A DNA stretch of 64,000 bases from Mesorhizobium sp. B1-1-8 (GTDB taxonomy: Bacteria; Pseudomonadota; Alphaproteobacteria; Rhizobiales; Rhizobiaceae). Shown in pieces: positions 29,695 to 39,443 of the stretch. Each line of letters begins with the position of its first letter. Position 1 is the stretch's first letter. The notes under the pieces were generated by a model. The model was not told where the DNA came from. It worked only from the letters and a program-made list of their open reading frames with translations, and made no database searches. The translations under genes and the position numbers were made by a program. The stretch spans positions 3,449,501 through 3,513,500 of the forward strand of contig NZ_CP083956.1 in assembly GCF_006442795.2 (NCBI RefSeq), read 5' to 3'.

Positions 29695-30198
29695 TCAGAG
29701 ATCGGCGGGGGTCAGAAACGCTTCGAGATAGCCATTGCCTTGCGATGCCTCGGCAAGGTTGCCGGGAAAGCGAACTACGGCAAGGCCGGAGGTCGGAAAA
29801 CCGTGATTGAGCGTGCCGCGCGCGGCCTCGTCGCCGTCGCCTGACACCGCCATGGCGAGATCTTCCGTCATCGGATTGTGGCCGATCACCAGCAAGGAGC
29901 CCAAGCCGCCATTTTTGCGGATGATGTCGAGATAACCGGCGGCATCCTCGCTGTAGAGCGTGTCGAGGAACAGCACCCGGCCGGTGTCGGTGCGCCCCGC
30001 AAGGCCTTCGAGCGTCTGCCGCGCGCGCTTTGCGTTGGAGCACAAAGTGACATCGGGCACGTAGGCGCGAGCCCGCATGGCTTCGCCCATCGCTTCGGCA
30101 TCGGCCATGCCCGATTCGTCGAGCGGGCGATCGAAATCGCGCACGCCCGGCAGCGCCCATCCGGCCTTGGCATGCCGCAACAGATAAAGTCTGCTCAA
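29695..30198 (-). CDS. SixA-like histidine phosphatase
   Basis: A 167-residue member of the histidine-phosphatase superfamily. The phosphorylated histidine is in LYLLRHAKAGWA and the second active-site histidine in VIGHNPMTEDLA. E. coli SixA dephosphorylates Hpt domains (ArcB), so the orphan Hpt protein at 16.9 kb is a conceivable but untested target. The start is read as TTG at 30198, giving MSRLYLLRHAK. Upstream in-frame ATGs would add 30-50 low-complexity residues. Same strand as ycjX/ycjF but 63 bp away. Confidence 0.83.
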   Translation of the reverse strand: MSRLYLLRHAKAGWALPGVRDFDRPLDESGMADAEAMGEAMRARAYVPDVTLCSNAKRARQTLEGLAGRTDTGRVLFLDTLYSEDAAGYLDIIRKNGGLGSLLVIGHNPMTEDLAMAVSGDGDEAARGTLNHGFPTSGLAVVRFPGNLAEASQGNGYLEAFLTPADL

Positions 30199-30439
30199 CA
30201 GGGCCCCCGATGATGCTGCACGCGCAGGCAATGCGCGATTAGTCACGATAACGCTGTCATGCACAATGGCCGGTCCCCTACAACCACCACGAATCATGGA
30301 TGAATTCGACGCCGCCGATTGAGCTGGGGCCTGCCGGCGCGAGACTAACAATTGCGTGAAACAGTTGCCGATTGCGCTTGTCTAGCCCCTTGTCCGCGAA
30401 TATATAGGCGCCAAATTTTGGGGTTGTTGGGTGAGTCGA

Positions 30440-30856
30440 ATGAACGACATCGTTACCGCCGATTACGTACCCTCCGAAGACGAGCCGTTCATGAACGAAC
30501 GGCAGAAATCCTACTTCCGCATGAAGCTTATCACCTGGAAGAACGACATTCTCCGCGAAGCGCGTGAAACCCTCGAAATCCTGCAGCAGGAAAACGCCAA
30601 CCACCCCGACCTCGCAGACCGCGCCTCTTCCGAAACCGACCGTGCCATCGAACTTCGCGCCCGCGACCGTCAGCGCAAGCTGATCTCGAAAATCGACTCG
30701 GCGCTGCAGCGCATCGACGAGGGCACGTACGGCTATTGCGAAGAGACCGGCGAGCCGATCGCGCTGAAGCGGCTCGACGCGCGTCCCATCGCGACGCTGT
30801 CGATCGAAGCGCAAGAGCGCCATGAGCGCCGCGAGAAGGTCTATCGCGACGACTGA
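30440..30856 (+). CDS. dksA: RNA polymerase-binding transcription factor DksA (single-cysteine form)
   Basis: A 138-residue secondary-channel factor that works with ppGpp in the stringent response. The coiled-coil tip DLADRAS keeps the two acidic residues needed for action at the active site. The zinc-finger region YGYCEETGEP...PIATLSIEAQ has only one cysteine where E. coli has four. This single-cysteine form is known in alphaproteobacteria. ATG at 30440 is preferred to GTG at 30431. A strong terminator follows. Confidence 0.95.
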   Translation: MNDIVTADYVPSEDEPFMNERQKSYFRMKLITWKNDILREARETLEILQQENANHPDLADRASSETDRAIELRARDRQRKLISKIDSALQRIDEGTYGYCEETGEPIALKRLDARPIATLSIEAQERHERREKVYRDD

Positions 30857-30880
30857 CGCGAAAAGTAGGCAAGATTCAAG

Positions 30881-30908
30881 AAAAATGGCCGGGTTTCCGG
30901 CCATTTTT
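30881..30908 (+). terminator. Bidirectional terminator between dksA and the fliO-like gene
   Basis: AAAAATGGCCGG pairs perfectly with CCGGCCATTTTT around a 4-base loop (GTTT). A and T runs on the two sides allow it to end transcripts from both converging genes. Confidence 0.93.
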
Positions 30909-30944
30909 GTTCTCGCCTTCTGAACCGGCCGAAGACCGACCCGG

Positions 30945-31673
30945 CTATCGCTTATGACTGGCAAGCTCGCCGAGAAGCTTCGTCATCTCATCGTCAAGGG
31001 AAGGCTTGGCTGGCGGTTTGCTGGCCACCGGTTTGTTGCGCGACTCTTCGAGCGAGACCTCGAGCTCCTGCATCAGCGTGTCGTCGATGGAATCGTTGAT
31101 TGGGGGCGGCGGCGTATGCCGGCCGCTGCCGTTCGTCATCCCATAGGCGGGCAGCGGCATGACTTTCGCCGTCGGCTGGCTCGGCGTCACCGGCTTGGGC
31201 GCCGGCGCCGGAGGGCGCGGACGGGCGGCGGCCACCGGCTGGAGCACCGGTTGCGGTGGCGGTGGCGGTGCCTGCTTCACAGGCGCCGGCGCAGGAGCCG
31301 GTTGTGGCGCACGCTGGCGCGCTGCGGCGGCTTGCTGCTGGCCGCTGTCTCCGGTCAATGCCGGGCGGCGGGGTGCTGCAAGCCTTATGTCGCGTTCGAC
31401 AACGACATCGGTCGGGCCGCCGATCAGGATCAGGTGCTCGATATCGTCGCGGCGCACCAGCACCAGCCGGCGATGGCTGTCGACGGCGGTGGCGTCCATC
31501 ACCGCCAGCCGCGTCTTGCGGTTCCGGCCGCCGGCGACGAAGGTTCCGAAGGTCAGGTTGCGGACCACCTTGATGACGAGCAGCACGACGACCAGCAGGA
31601 CGAGGGCCGCAAACGTCCACAGGATTGCGGCGACATAACCCGGACCCGCCACGCTATCCAGCCACTGCAGCAT
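30945..31673 (-). CDS. FliO-like flagellar biosynthesis protein
   Basis: A 242-residue protein with one N-terminal membrane segment (about 12-37, YVAAILWTFAALVLLVVVLL), then the FliO-type beta segment NRKTRLAVMDATAVDSHRRLVLVRRDD and LILIGGPTDVVVE. The C-terminal half is Pro/Ala/Gln-rich and disordered, ending in an acidic helix. FliO helps assemble the FliPQR export gate. Other flagellar genes are not in the window, so it may be a FliO-like protein with another role. ATG at 31673 is used; a TTG 12 bases upstream is an alternative. Confidence 0.75.
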   Translation of the reverse strand: MLQWLDSVAGPGYVAAILWTFAALVLLVVVLLVIKVVRNLTFGTFVAGGRNRKTRLAVMDATAVDSHRRLVLVRRDDIEHLILIGGPTDVVVERDIRLAAPRRPALTGDSGQQQAAAARQRAPQPAPAPAPVKQAPPPPPQPVLQPVAAARPRPPAPAPKPVTPSQPTAKVMPLPAYGMTNGSGRHTPPPPINDSIDDTLMQELEVSLEESRNKPVASKPPAKPSLDDEMTKLLGELASHKR

Positions 31674-31893
31674 CGGTACACCCAATCGCCTCTTTGAAGT
31701 GACGCGACACTAGACCTTAGGCGCTAGCCGCCGCAAGTTCGCATCACGCTTCGTGAACAGTTTGAAACACGAATCCGTTGTCCGGCGCCATTTTTATCCG
31801 ACATTTGCCGCCGGGGCCTTTTCCGCTGCGGGAGAATGTGATTCAACCGGCCGTCCGCGGGTGTCGGGCACCGGAATCACGAGCAGGGGGCAC

Positions 31894-34467
31894 ATGGCCA
31901 AGGAAGCGCGCGGCGATTTCTATCCAGTACCGATCGTCGACCAGAACACGCGTCCGGGCGCCGTCACCAGGCTCATCGTCTTCATCGTCGTCCTGACCGG
32001 CGCCGCGATCGTCTTCGGGCTGTTCCGCGAGCGCCTGGGCGATCCTTTCCTGCTCGGCATGCTCGGCGTGCTCGCCATGATCGGCGTTGGCTTCCTCTTT
32101 GCCACCGCAATCGGCTTCGTGCAGATCGCGCCGCGCTCGACCGGTGACGAATTGTCGAAGGCCTTCGTCGATTCGATGTCGCAAGGTCTCCTGGTCACCG
32201 ATACCAAGGGCCGCGTCATCTATGCCAACAGGGCCTATGCCGACATGACCGGTGCCGCGTCGGCGGCCGATCTCAAGACCGTCGAAGGGATGCTGTCGGA
32301 TGTTCCCGAGGCCTCGATGACCATCTACCGGCTTGCCTCGGGCCTGCGCGACGGCCAGGCGGGCGACGGCGAGTTCAGGCTGGCGCAGTCCATCAAGCCA
32401 GGTGCGGAGCCCGGCGCACGCTGGTATCGCGCCCGCGCCCGCGCCTTCAGCGTGCCGGGCCAGCGGCTGCCGATGCTGGCTTGGCAGCTCGCCGATATCT
32501 CGCAGGAACGGGCCGAGCAGGAGCGCTTCTTCCTCGACCTGCAGAAGGCCATCGACCATCTCGACCACGCGCCGGCCGGCTTCTTCTCGGCCGACCAGGA
32601 AGGCCGCGTCACCTATATCAACGCCACGCTTGCCGAATGGCTGGGCATCGACCTTGCCAGTTTCACGCCGGGCGCCGTCACGCTGCCGGAAATCGTGGCC
32701 GGCGACGGCATGGCGCTGGTCCGCTCGGTCAAGGCCGATCCCGGCACGACGCGCAATGCGGTCATCGATCTCGACCTGACGACGATGAGCGGCCAGGCGC
32801 TGCCGGTGCGTTTCATGCACCGCGTTTCGGCAAGTCGCGAGGGCGTCAACGGCCCGACCCGCACCATCGTGCTCAACCGCACGCAGGGCGAGGATGCTTC
32901 CGCCGACCTCCGCGCCTCGGAGGTCCGTTTCACCCGCTTCTTCAACTCGACGCCGATGGCGATCGCCGGCGTCGATGCCAGCGGCCGCATCCTGCGCACC
33001 AACGCGCCGTTCCTGTCGCTGTTTTCCTCCGTTGTCGACCGCGATGCGGTCGACCGGCGCGTGCGGTTCGATACCGTGGTGCACGAGCGCGACCGGACGG
33101 CCTTTGCCTCCGCCTTCGAGAAGGCGCGGCAACGGCAGGCCAATATCGAGCCGATCGACTCGCTGCTGCCCGGCAATGACGAGCGCCATATCCGCTTCTA
33201 CGTCAACGCCGTTGCCGATGGCGCCGGCGGCGAGGGGGCCGAGGAATCGGCGATCGTCTATGCGGTCGAGACCACCGAGCAGAAGGCGCTCGAGGGCCAG
33301 ATGGCGCAGAGCCAGAAAATGCAGGCGGTGGGCCAGCTTGCCGGCGGCATCGCCCACGACTTCAACAATGTGCTGACCGCCATCATCATGGCGTCGGACC
33401 TTCTGCTCACCAACCATCGTCCGTCGGACCCGTCCTTCCCCGACATCATGAACATCAAGCAAAACGCCAACCGCGCGGCGTCCCTGGTGAGGCAATTGCT
33501 GGCCTTTTCGCGCAAGCAGACGCTGCGGCCGGAAGTGCTCAACCTGACCGACGTGCTCGCCGATCTCAGGATGCTGCTTGCCCGGCTGGTCGGCAACGAC
33601 ATCAAGCTCAAGATCGACCACGGCCGCGACCTCTGGCCGGTCAAGGTCGATATCGGCCAGTTCGAGCAGGTTGTGGTCAACCTCGCCGTCAATGCCCGCG
33701 ATGCCATGCCCGCCGGCGGCGACCTTACCGTGCGCACCCGCAACGTCACGACCGAGGAGTGCAAGTCCTTCGCCTATCGCGAGTTGTCCCCGGCCGACTA
33801 TGTGCTGGTCGAGGTCGAGGACACCGGCAGCGGCATCGCGCCGGATGTGCTGAAGAAGATCTTCGAACCCTTCTTCACCACCAAGGAAGTGGGCAAGGGC
33901 ACCGGCCTTGGCCTGTCGATGGTCTACGGCATCATCAAGCAGACGGGTGGTTTCATCTTCTGCGATTCCGAGGTCGGCAAGGGGACCGTGTTCCGCATCT
34001 TCCTGCCGCGCCACATCGCCGAGGTGAAAAAGGCAAATGAGCCGGGCGAAGCGCCGGCGGCGCCGGCCAAGCCTGCCGATACCGCGAAGGATCTCTCCGG
34101 CTCGGCCACGGTGCTTCTGGTCGAGGACGAGGATGCCGTGCGCATGGGTGGCGTCAGGGCATTGAACTCGCGCGGCTACACCGTGCATGAGGCGTCGTCC
34201 GGTGTCGAGGCGCTGGAGATATTCGAGGCGCTCGGCGGCAAGGTCGACATCGTGGTGTCCGACGTGGTGATGCCGGAAATGGACGGGCCGACGCTGCTCG
34301 GCGAATTGCGCAAGCGGCAGCCGGACATCAAGTTCGTGTTCGTTTCCGGCTATGCCGAGGATGCCTTCGCCAGGAACCTGCCGGCCGACGCGCATTTCGG
34401 CTTCCTGCCCAAGCCTTTCTCGCTCAAGCAACTGGCGACCATCGTCAAGGACGTGCTGGAATCCTAA
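31894..34467 (+). CDS. cckA: Cell-cycle hybrid histidine kinase CckA
   Basis: An 857-residue inner-membrane kinase. Two membrane segments lie at about residues 25-45 and 50-72. PAS-like sensor domains follow (about 85-450). The H-box [14 protein letters not shown] has phosphoacceptor His488. ATPase boxes are [39 protein letters not shown]-terminal receiver domain has Asp790 in [12 protein letters not shown]. Order and sequence match CckA, which sends phosphate through ChpT to CtrA and CpdR to time replication and polar development. ATG at 31894 follows GGGGG; the open frame extends upstream without conserved sequence. Longer than Caulobacter CckA (691 residues) because of the sensor region. 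Confidence 0.94.
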   Translation: MAKEARGDFYPVPIVDQNTRPGAVTRLIVFIVVLTGAAIVFGLFRERLGDPFLLGMLGVLAMIGVGFLFATAIGFVQIAPRSTGDELSKAFVDSMSQGLLVTDTKGRVIYANRAYADMTGAASAADLKTVEGMLSDVPEASMTIYRLASGLRDGQAGDGEFRLAQSIKPGAEPGARWYRARARAFSVPGQRLPMLAWQLADISQERAEQERFFLDLQKAIDHLDHAPAGFFSADQEGRVTYINATLAEWLGIDLASFTPGAVTLPEIVAGDGMALVRSVKADPGTTRNAVIDLDLTTMSGQALPVRFMHRVSASREGVNGPTRTIVLNRTQGEDASADLRASEVRFTRFFNSTPMAIAGVDASGRILRTNAPFLSLFSSVVDRDAVDRRVRFDTVVHERDRTAFASAFEKARQRQANIEPIDSLLPGNDERHIRFYVNAVADGAGGEGAEESAIVYAVETTEQKALEGQMAQSQKMQAVGQLAGGIAHDFNNVLTAIIMASDLLLTNHRPSDPSFPDIMNIKQNANRAASLVRQLLAFSRKQTLRPEVLNLTDVLADLRMLLARLVGNDIKLKIDHGRDLWPVKVDIGQFEQVVVNLAVNARDAMPAGGDLTVRTRNVTTEECKSFAYRELSPADYVLVEVEDTGSGIAPDVLKKIFEPFFTTKEVGKGTGLGLSMVYGIIKQTGGFIFCDSEVGKGTVFRIFLPRHIAEVKKANEPGEAPAAPAKPADTAKDLSGSATVLLVEDEDAVRMGGVRALNSRGYTVHEASSGVEALEIFEALGGKVDIVVSDVVMPEMDGPTLLGELRKRQPDIKFVFVSGYAEDAFARNLPADAHFGFLPKPFSLKQLATIVKDVLES

Positions 34468-34534
34468 AACAGCTATCGCTTGCACATTACGGCGACCCTG
34501 CCATGATGTAGCGGGTTGCATGAGGGGAGGTAGC

Positions 34535-35239
34535 GTGACGCCGCACATCGAGGCGGGCAGGGGCGATTATGCCGAAACGGTACTGTTGCCGGGCGACCCC
34601 GAGCGCGCTCTGTGGATGGCTGAAACCTTTCTGGAAGCGCCGCGCTGCGTCAATCGCCGCCGCGGCGCGCTCGGCTTCACCGGCCTGTTCCGCGGCAAAC
34701 CCGTCAGCATCCAGGCAACCGGTATCGGCGTTTCGTCCTTTCTGATCTACGCCCATGAGCTGCTGGATTATCATGGCGTGAAGACGCTCATCCGTACCGG
34801 CACATGTGGTGCCCTGGTTGAGAACGTGGCGCTGCGCAGCGTCGTCATTTCCAGTGCCGTCCAGGCCGAAGGGCCGATCAGCGGCCAGGTGTTCGGGCTT
34901 TACCAGCCGGCGGGACCGGATCGGGCGCTTCATGCGCTGGCCCTGCAGCGGGCCGCCGAGCTCGGCATCGCCTGCAGCGCCGGGTTGACGGTCTCAAGCG
35001 ACATATTCCATCACCCCGCCGGCCGCGCCCGTTTCGACGAACCAAGGGCGCGTGGAGCGGTGGCGGTCGATATGGAAACCAGCGCGCTCTACCGCATCTG
35101 CGCGCATTTCGGCGCCCGCGCGCTGTCACTGCTGACCGTGGTCGACCACATCGCCACGGACGAGCAGACCGACTATTCCGAACGCCAGGCGCTTTTTACC
35201 GACATGGCGCGGCTGGCGCTTGAAGTCGCGGCGGATTAG
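34535..35239 (+). CDS. deoD: Purine nucleoside phosphorylase, DeoD type
   Basis: A 234-residue hexameric-type phosphorylase that splits purine nucleosides to base and ribose-1-phosphate. GTG at 34535 is the start: GGGGAGG lies 4 bases upstream, and the protein then begins TPHIEAGRGDYAETVLLPGDPERA, aligned with DeoD proteins. Further motifs are RTGTCGAL, VAVDMETSALY and TVVDHI, the last holding the catalytic aspartate. Only 67 bp follow cckA, so readthrough transcription is possible. A strong terminator follows. Confidence 0.88.
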   Translation: MTPHIEAGRGDYAETVLLPGDPERALWMAETFLEAPRCVNRRRGALGFTGLFRGKPVSIQATGIGVSSFLIYAHELLDYHGVKTLIRTGTCGALVENVALRSVVISSAVQAEGPISGQVFGLYQPAGPDRALHALALQRAAELGIACSAGLTVSSDIFHHPAGRARFDEPRARGAVAVDMETSALYRICAHFGARALSLLTVVDHIATDEQTDYSERQALFTDMARLALEVAAD

Positions 35240-35249
35240 GCGAGGTACC

Positions 35250-35282
35250 GGCGCGGGACCCGACCGGTTCCGCGCCTTTTTT
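35250..35282 (+). terminator. Rho-independent terminator after the nucleoside phosphorylase gene
   Basis: GGCGCGGGACC pairs with GGTTCCGCGCC (one G-T wobble) around a 5-base loop and is followed directly by TTTTTT. Confidence 0.92.
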
Positions 35283-35296
35283 CGACGTCTCTTAAC

Positions 35297-37210
35297 TTAC
35301 GCGCCGATCGGCTGTCCGTCCTTGTGGCGGATGGCGACCACCGACGGCCGCGGCAACTGGCCGTCCTTGAAGTCGGGCCACAGCGACTGCGCCTTGTCGA
35401 GCGTCTCGGCATCCTCGGAGGGATGCTGGACCGAGAGGAACAGCGTCGTGCCGTCGGGCGTGAAGCAGGGGCCGGTCGCTTCGGCGCCATGCGGGCAGGT
35501 GAACAGCAGTTTTGGCAGGCCTCGCGCCGGACCTTCCGTGTCGACGCCATAGACGCCGTCCGGCAGGTCGAAGTCGTTGGCGCCGTCGGTCGCGACCCAC
35601 AGGCGGCCCGCCGGATCGAAGGTGATGTTGTCGGGGCAGACGAACCAGCCATCGTCCGACGTGTCGGGATGGAAGGTGGCGCCGACCTTGGCATCCTTGT
35701 GATTGCCGCACAGCACGAACAGGTCCCAGGCATATTTGTCGGCGGTGTGGTCGGCATCGGCGCCGCGGCCGCCGGGCGGGATCAGTTCGACGATATGGCC
35801 CCAGAGGTTTTCCGGCCGCGTATTGGCCGGATTGACCTTGGATTCGTCGCGCTTCTTGTTCTTGGTCATCACCGCATACACGCGGCCAGTGACCGGGTTG
35901 GTCTCGATGTCCTCCGGCCGGTCCATCGGCGTGGCGCCGAGCGCATCGGCGGCAAGGCGGGTCTTCAACAGCACTTCGGCCTGGTCGGCAAAGCCGTTCT
36001 CGGCCGTCAGCTTGCCCTGGCCGTGGACCAGCGGCAGCCATGTCATCGAGCCGTCGGCGCCATAACGGGCGACCGACAGCACGCCGTCGTCGAGCAGATC
36101 CTTGCCGGAGGCCGGATTGGCCGGGTCGTAGGACTTGGCCGAGACGAAGCGGTACATGTATTCGAAGTAGTCGTCGTCGCCCATGTAGACGACGATGCGG
36201 CCGTCCTTATTGCGCACGACGGTCGAGGCCTCATGCGACATGCGGCCGAGCGCGGTGCGCTTCACCGGCTTCGACTGCGGATCATAGGGGTCGATCTCGA
36301 CCACCCAGTCGAAGCGGTTGGTTTCGTTCGGCTCCTTGTCGATGTTGAAGCGGTCGTGAAAGCGGCCGCGGCCGTAGATATCGCTGCCATCGAAGCCGTA
36401 GCGGTCCAGGATGTCGGCGATCGGCGCCTTCTTCGGGTCGCCGCCGAACAGGTCGGAAACGCCTTCCTCGCAGGTCAGCACCGTTCCCCAGGGCGTGACG
36501 CCGCCACTGCAATTATAGCTGGTGCCAAGCACCCTGGTGCCGGTCGCGTCGGCCGAGGTCTTCATCAGCGCGTGGCCGGCGGCGGGGCCGGAAACGGTCA
36601 TTTCCGTGTTGGCGGTAATGCGGCGGTTGAGCGGGCTGTCCTCGACGATGGCCCACTTGCCGTCTTTGAGGATCACCTCGACGATCGAATGGCCCATGGC
36701 GGCCAGACCGAGGTCGACCTGTTCCTTGCTCATCGTTTTGCCGGCGCCGTCCTCGGTCATGCCGGCAAACATCACATTGGGCGAGATGTATTCGTTGTTG
36801 ACGCAGAGCAGGCCATGATCCGAATTCACCGTGCCTTTCGGCAATGGCATGAAGGCGATGTAATCGCAATTGTAGCCAAAACGCTTTTCCTGCTCGTCGG
36901 CCGCCACCTTGCTGCCGTCGAAATCCGGCATGCCGGCGACAAGCGGGTCGCCCCAGCGCGCGACGATCGTGGTTTCATAACCTTCGGCGGCGGCATGGGT
37001 CTTGTCGTAGACCCGCTTCAGCTCCGGAAAGCCGAGGGTGGAAAGGGCGGCCGCGGCATGTGTTTCGCCGGCAAACAAAGAGCCGACAAAGCCGCCGCCA
37101 GCAATCAACGCGCCGGAGGCCAGGCTGCCTTTCAGGAGTTCGCGGCGCGAGACGCGCGCGGCGATGACGTCGCGGATAACAGGGGCGGGTGAGGACGGGG
37201 AGTTGGCCAT
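35297..37210 (-). CDS. PhoX-family phosphatase, Tat-exported (DUF839)
   Basis: A 637-residue periplasmic protein. The N-terminus has a twin-arginine signal (SRRELLKG, about residues 22-29), a hydrophobic stretch and an AxA-like cleavage region. The body shows the PhoX/DUF839 features: NNEYISPNVMF, NCSGGVTPWGTVLTCEE, DRFDWVVEIDPYDP, RMSHEASTVV and PDNITFDPAGRLWVATDG. PhoX enzymes are calcium/iron phosphatases that release phosphate from esters and are usually phosphate-starvation induced. I see no clear Pho box. Some DUF839 proteins are not proven phosphatases, so activity is inferred. Confidence 0.88.
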   Translation of the reverse strand: MANSPSSPAPVIRDVIAARVSRRELLKGSLASGALIAGGGFVGSLFAGETHAAAALSTLGFPELKRVYDKTHAAAEGYETTIVARWGDPLVAGMPDFDGSKVAADEQEKRFGYNCDYIAFMPLPKGTVNSDHGLLCVNNEYISPNVMFAGMTEDGAGKTMSKEQVDLGLAAMGHSIVEVILKDGKWAIVEDSPLNRRITANTEMTVSGPAAGHALMKTSADATGTRVLGTSYNCSGGVTPWGTVLTCEEGVSDLFGGDPKKAPIADILDRYGFDGSDIYGRGRFHDRFNIDKEPNETNRFDWVVEIDPYDPQSKPVKRTALGRMSHEASTVVRNKDGRIVVYMGDDDYFEYMYRFVSAKSYDPANPASGKDLLDDGVLSVARYGADGSMTWLPLVHGQGKLTAENGFADQAEVLLKTRLAADALGATPMDRPEDIETNPVTGRVYAVMTKNKKRDESKVNPANTRPENLWGHIVELIPPGGRGADADHTADKYAWDLFVLCGNHKDAKVGATFHPDTSDDGWFVCPDNITFDPAGRLWVATDGANDFDLPDGVYGVDTEGPARGLPKLLFTCPHGAEATGPCFTPDGTTLFLSVQHPSEDAETLDKAQSLWPDFKDGQLPRPSVVAIRHKDGQPIGA

Positions 37211-37319
37211 CGTGTCTGCCTCTCAGTGGATGTTGACGACGGCCTGCTGCCTAAGCCGCTTCGGCAACACCCGGATGACACGAACGTGATCTTTCCGTCG
37301 GCTGCGCCGCCGGCCGCGA

Positions 37320-37715
37320 CTACCCCTTGGTGCAGGTCGAGGCGGTGAAGGCGCCGTCAGGCTGTTTCATGATGATGTCGAAGGAAGGGGCGCCAGGACC
37401 ATCGAGCGTTGCCTGCGTCATCGAGATCGCATTGCCGCCGCTGGTGTAGCCGCCGAGCGGCCCAAGCCAGCTGATCTCGCCATTGGCGTCCATCTGATAG
37501 TTGTAGGCCTGCGGTGCGCTGCCGAAGGTCACCGGGCCGCTATAGAGGTTGCCCTTGATTGTGATGTCGCCGAGGTTGAAGAACAGGCCGAGCAGGTAGA
37601 CCTCGCAGTGGTAGACGCCATCAGGCAGCTTGCCGTCGGCAAAATCGGCGCGGGCGCCCCCGGCGGTTCCAGCCAGAAGCAGAAAGCTCAAGATAACGCG
37701 GATCAAGGTGGTCAT
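37320..37715 (-). CDS. Exported hypothetical protein, 131 residues
   Basis: The signal peptide is LIRVILSFLLLAGTAGGARA, followed by a small Gly/Asn-rich beta domain with two cysteines near the ends (YHCEVYLLG and ASTCTKG) that may pair. I do not recognise the family. ATG at 37715 is chosen because the hydrophobic segment starts three residues later; upstream ATGs would add a basic extension. It lies 110 bp upstream of the PhoX gene on the same strand, so the two may be coregulated. Confidence 0.68.
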   Translation of the reverse strand: MTTLIRVILSFLLLAGTAGGARADFADGKLPDGVYHCEVYLLGLFFNLGDITIKGNLYSGPVTFGSAPQAYNYQMDANGEISWLGPLGGYTSGGNAISMTQATLDGPGAPSFDIIMKQPDGAFTASTCTKG

Positions 37716-37959
37716 GGCGTCGCTCGTTTCGGCGGTGACCATGCCCATTTTGCCGTCGGCTCGCAACCGTCGACGACGGCCCGACATGCCGTCGAGATCA
37801 AAATTTAGGCATTTTAACGAATTGAATATGATTTAGGCAAAGATGTGCAAAGTTTTCTCATATCCTAGATATGGCGACGTCTCTTAAGTTTGGCGGCTAA
37901 CAAGCTAACAAATTGAAGAAGCTGCGTTATTGCGGCCAGGCCTCTAAAGCCTCCCGGTT

Positions 37960-37975
37960 TGGCATGTCGCTTGCA
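37960..37975 (+). promoter_or_regulatory. Sigma-54 (RpoN) promoter of the urt operon
   Basis: TGGCATGTCGCTTGCA matches the -24/-12 consensus TGGCACG-N4-TTGCA at all but one position and with exact spacing. It lies 45 bp before the urtA ATG. Urea transporters are commonly under NtrC/RpoN control. A clear NtrC palindrome was not found upstream by eye. Confidence 0.82.
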
Positions 37976-38019
37976 CTGCAATGTTGCGTGCAAGATCAAC
38001 CAGCTTGGGAGTGTGTGAC

Positions 38020-39330
38020 ATGAGGGGTAACTTCGCAAAAATAACAAAAACCATTTCGGCAGGCGTGCTTGCGGCAGGTCTGCTGATGACGGCTTCCGCC
38101 AGGGCGGCCGAAGGCACCATCAAGGTCGGCATTCTCCACTCGCTGTCGGGAACCATGGCGATCTCGGAGACGACGCTGAAGGACGTCATGCTGATGCTCA
38201 TCGACGAGCAGAACGCAAAGGGCGGACTGCTTGGAAAGAAGCTCGAGGCCGTCGTCGTCGACCCGGCGTCGAACTGGCCGCTGTTTGCCGAAAAGGCGCG
38301 CGAGCTGATCTCCAAGGACAAGGTGGCCGCCGTGTTCGGCTGCTGGACCTCGGTGTCACGCAAATCGGTGTTGCCGGTTTTCAGCGAGCTCGACAACATC
38401 CTGTTCTACCCCGTCCAGTATGAGGGCGAGGAGAGCGAGCGCAACGTCTTCTATACCGGTGCTGCCCCGAACCAGCAGGCTATTCCGGCCGTCGACTATC
38501 TGATGAGCGAGGATGGCGGCTCGGTGAAACGCTGGGTGCTGGAAGGCACCGACTACGTCTACCCGCGCACGACCAACAAAATCCTTGAAGCCTATCTGAA
38601 GGCCAAGGGCGTGTCGGCCGATGACATCATGGTCAACTACACGCCGTTTGGCTTCTCCGACTGGCAGACTGAGGTCTCGGCGATCAAGAAGTTCGGCTCG
38701 GCCGGCAAGAAGACGGCCGTAGTGTCGACCGTCAACGGCGACGCCAACGTGCCGTTCTACAAGGAGCTCGGCAACCAGGGCATCAAGGCCGAGGACATTC
38801 CGGTGATGGCCTTCTCGGTTGGAGAAGAAGAACTCGCCGGTCTCGACACCGGTCCGCTGGTCGGCCATCTCGCCGCCTGGAACTATTTCGAGAGCGTCGA
38901 CACGCCGCAGAACAAGAAGTTCATCGACGACTGGCACAAGTTCATCAAGAACGACAAGCGCACCACCAATGACCCGATGGAAGCCCATTATATCGGCTTC
39001 AACATGTGGGTGAAGGCGGTCGAGAAGGCGGGCACCACCGATCCGGACAAGGTCATCGACGCCATGGTCGGCGTGTCGGTGCCGAACCTGACCGGCGGCT
39101 ATTCGACCATGATGCCGAACCATCACATCACCAAGCCGGTGCTGATCGGCGAAATCCAGGCCGACGGCCAGTTCGAGACCGTGTCGCAGACGCCGGGCCT
39201 GGTGATGGGCGACGAGTGGTCCGACTATTTGCCTGATTCCAAGGACCTGATCTCCGATTGGCGCGAGCCCTTGCGCTGCGGCAACTTCAATGTCGCAACC
39301 GGCAAGTGCGGCGGCAAGGGAACCAACTAA
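38020..39330 (+). CDS. urtA: Urea ABC transporter substrate-binding protein
   Basis: A 436-residue periplasmic binding protein with signal peptide TISAGVLAAGLLMTASARAA. The mature protein starts EGTIKVGILHSLSGTMAISE and carries AAVFGCWTSVSRKSVLPV, NILFYPVQYEGEE and LEGTDYVYPRT, which distinguish UrtA from other branched-chain amino-acid-type receptors. ATG at 38020 follows GGGAG. First gene of urtABCDE. It binds urea, or possibly short amides. Confidence 0.96.
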   Translation: MRGNFAKITKTISAGVLAAGLLMTASARAAEGTIKVGILHSLSGTMAISETTLKDVMLMLIDEQNAKGGLLGKKLEAVVVDPASNWPLFAEKARELISKDKVAAVFGCWTSVSRKSVLPVFSELDNILFYPVQYEGEESERNVFYTGAAPNQQAIPAVDYLMSEDGGSVKRWVLEGTDYVYPRTTNKILEAYLKAKGVSADDIMVNYTPFGFSDWQTEVSAIKKFGSAGKKTAVVSTVNGDANVPFYKELGNQGIKAEDIPVMAFSVGEEELAGLDTGPLVGHLAAWNYFESVDTPQNKKFIDDWHKFIKNDKRTTNDPMEAHYIGFNMWVKAVEKAGTTDPDKVIDAMVGVSVPNLTGGYSTMMPNHHITKPVLIGEIQADGQFETVSQTPGLVMGDEWSDYLPDSKDLISDWREPLRCGNFNVATGKCGGKGTN

Positions 39331-39443
39331 TCCTCCCGGGTAGGGTTGCGGAGTGGCCCCGCGACCCGAGACCGCCGCCCGGGCGGGCCAGTCTCTCCGG
39401 CCCGCCCGGGCAGGAACTCCAACCATGCGAGACCGTTGAGGCG

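Noticed and set aside
30278..30964. 228-codon reverse-strand frame opposite dksA
   Set aside because: Antisense to dksA and crossing its terminator; no protein-like motifs.
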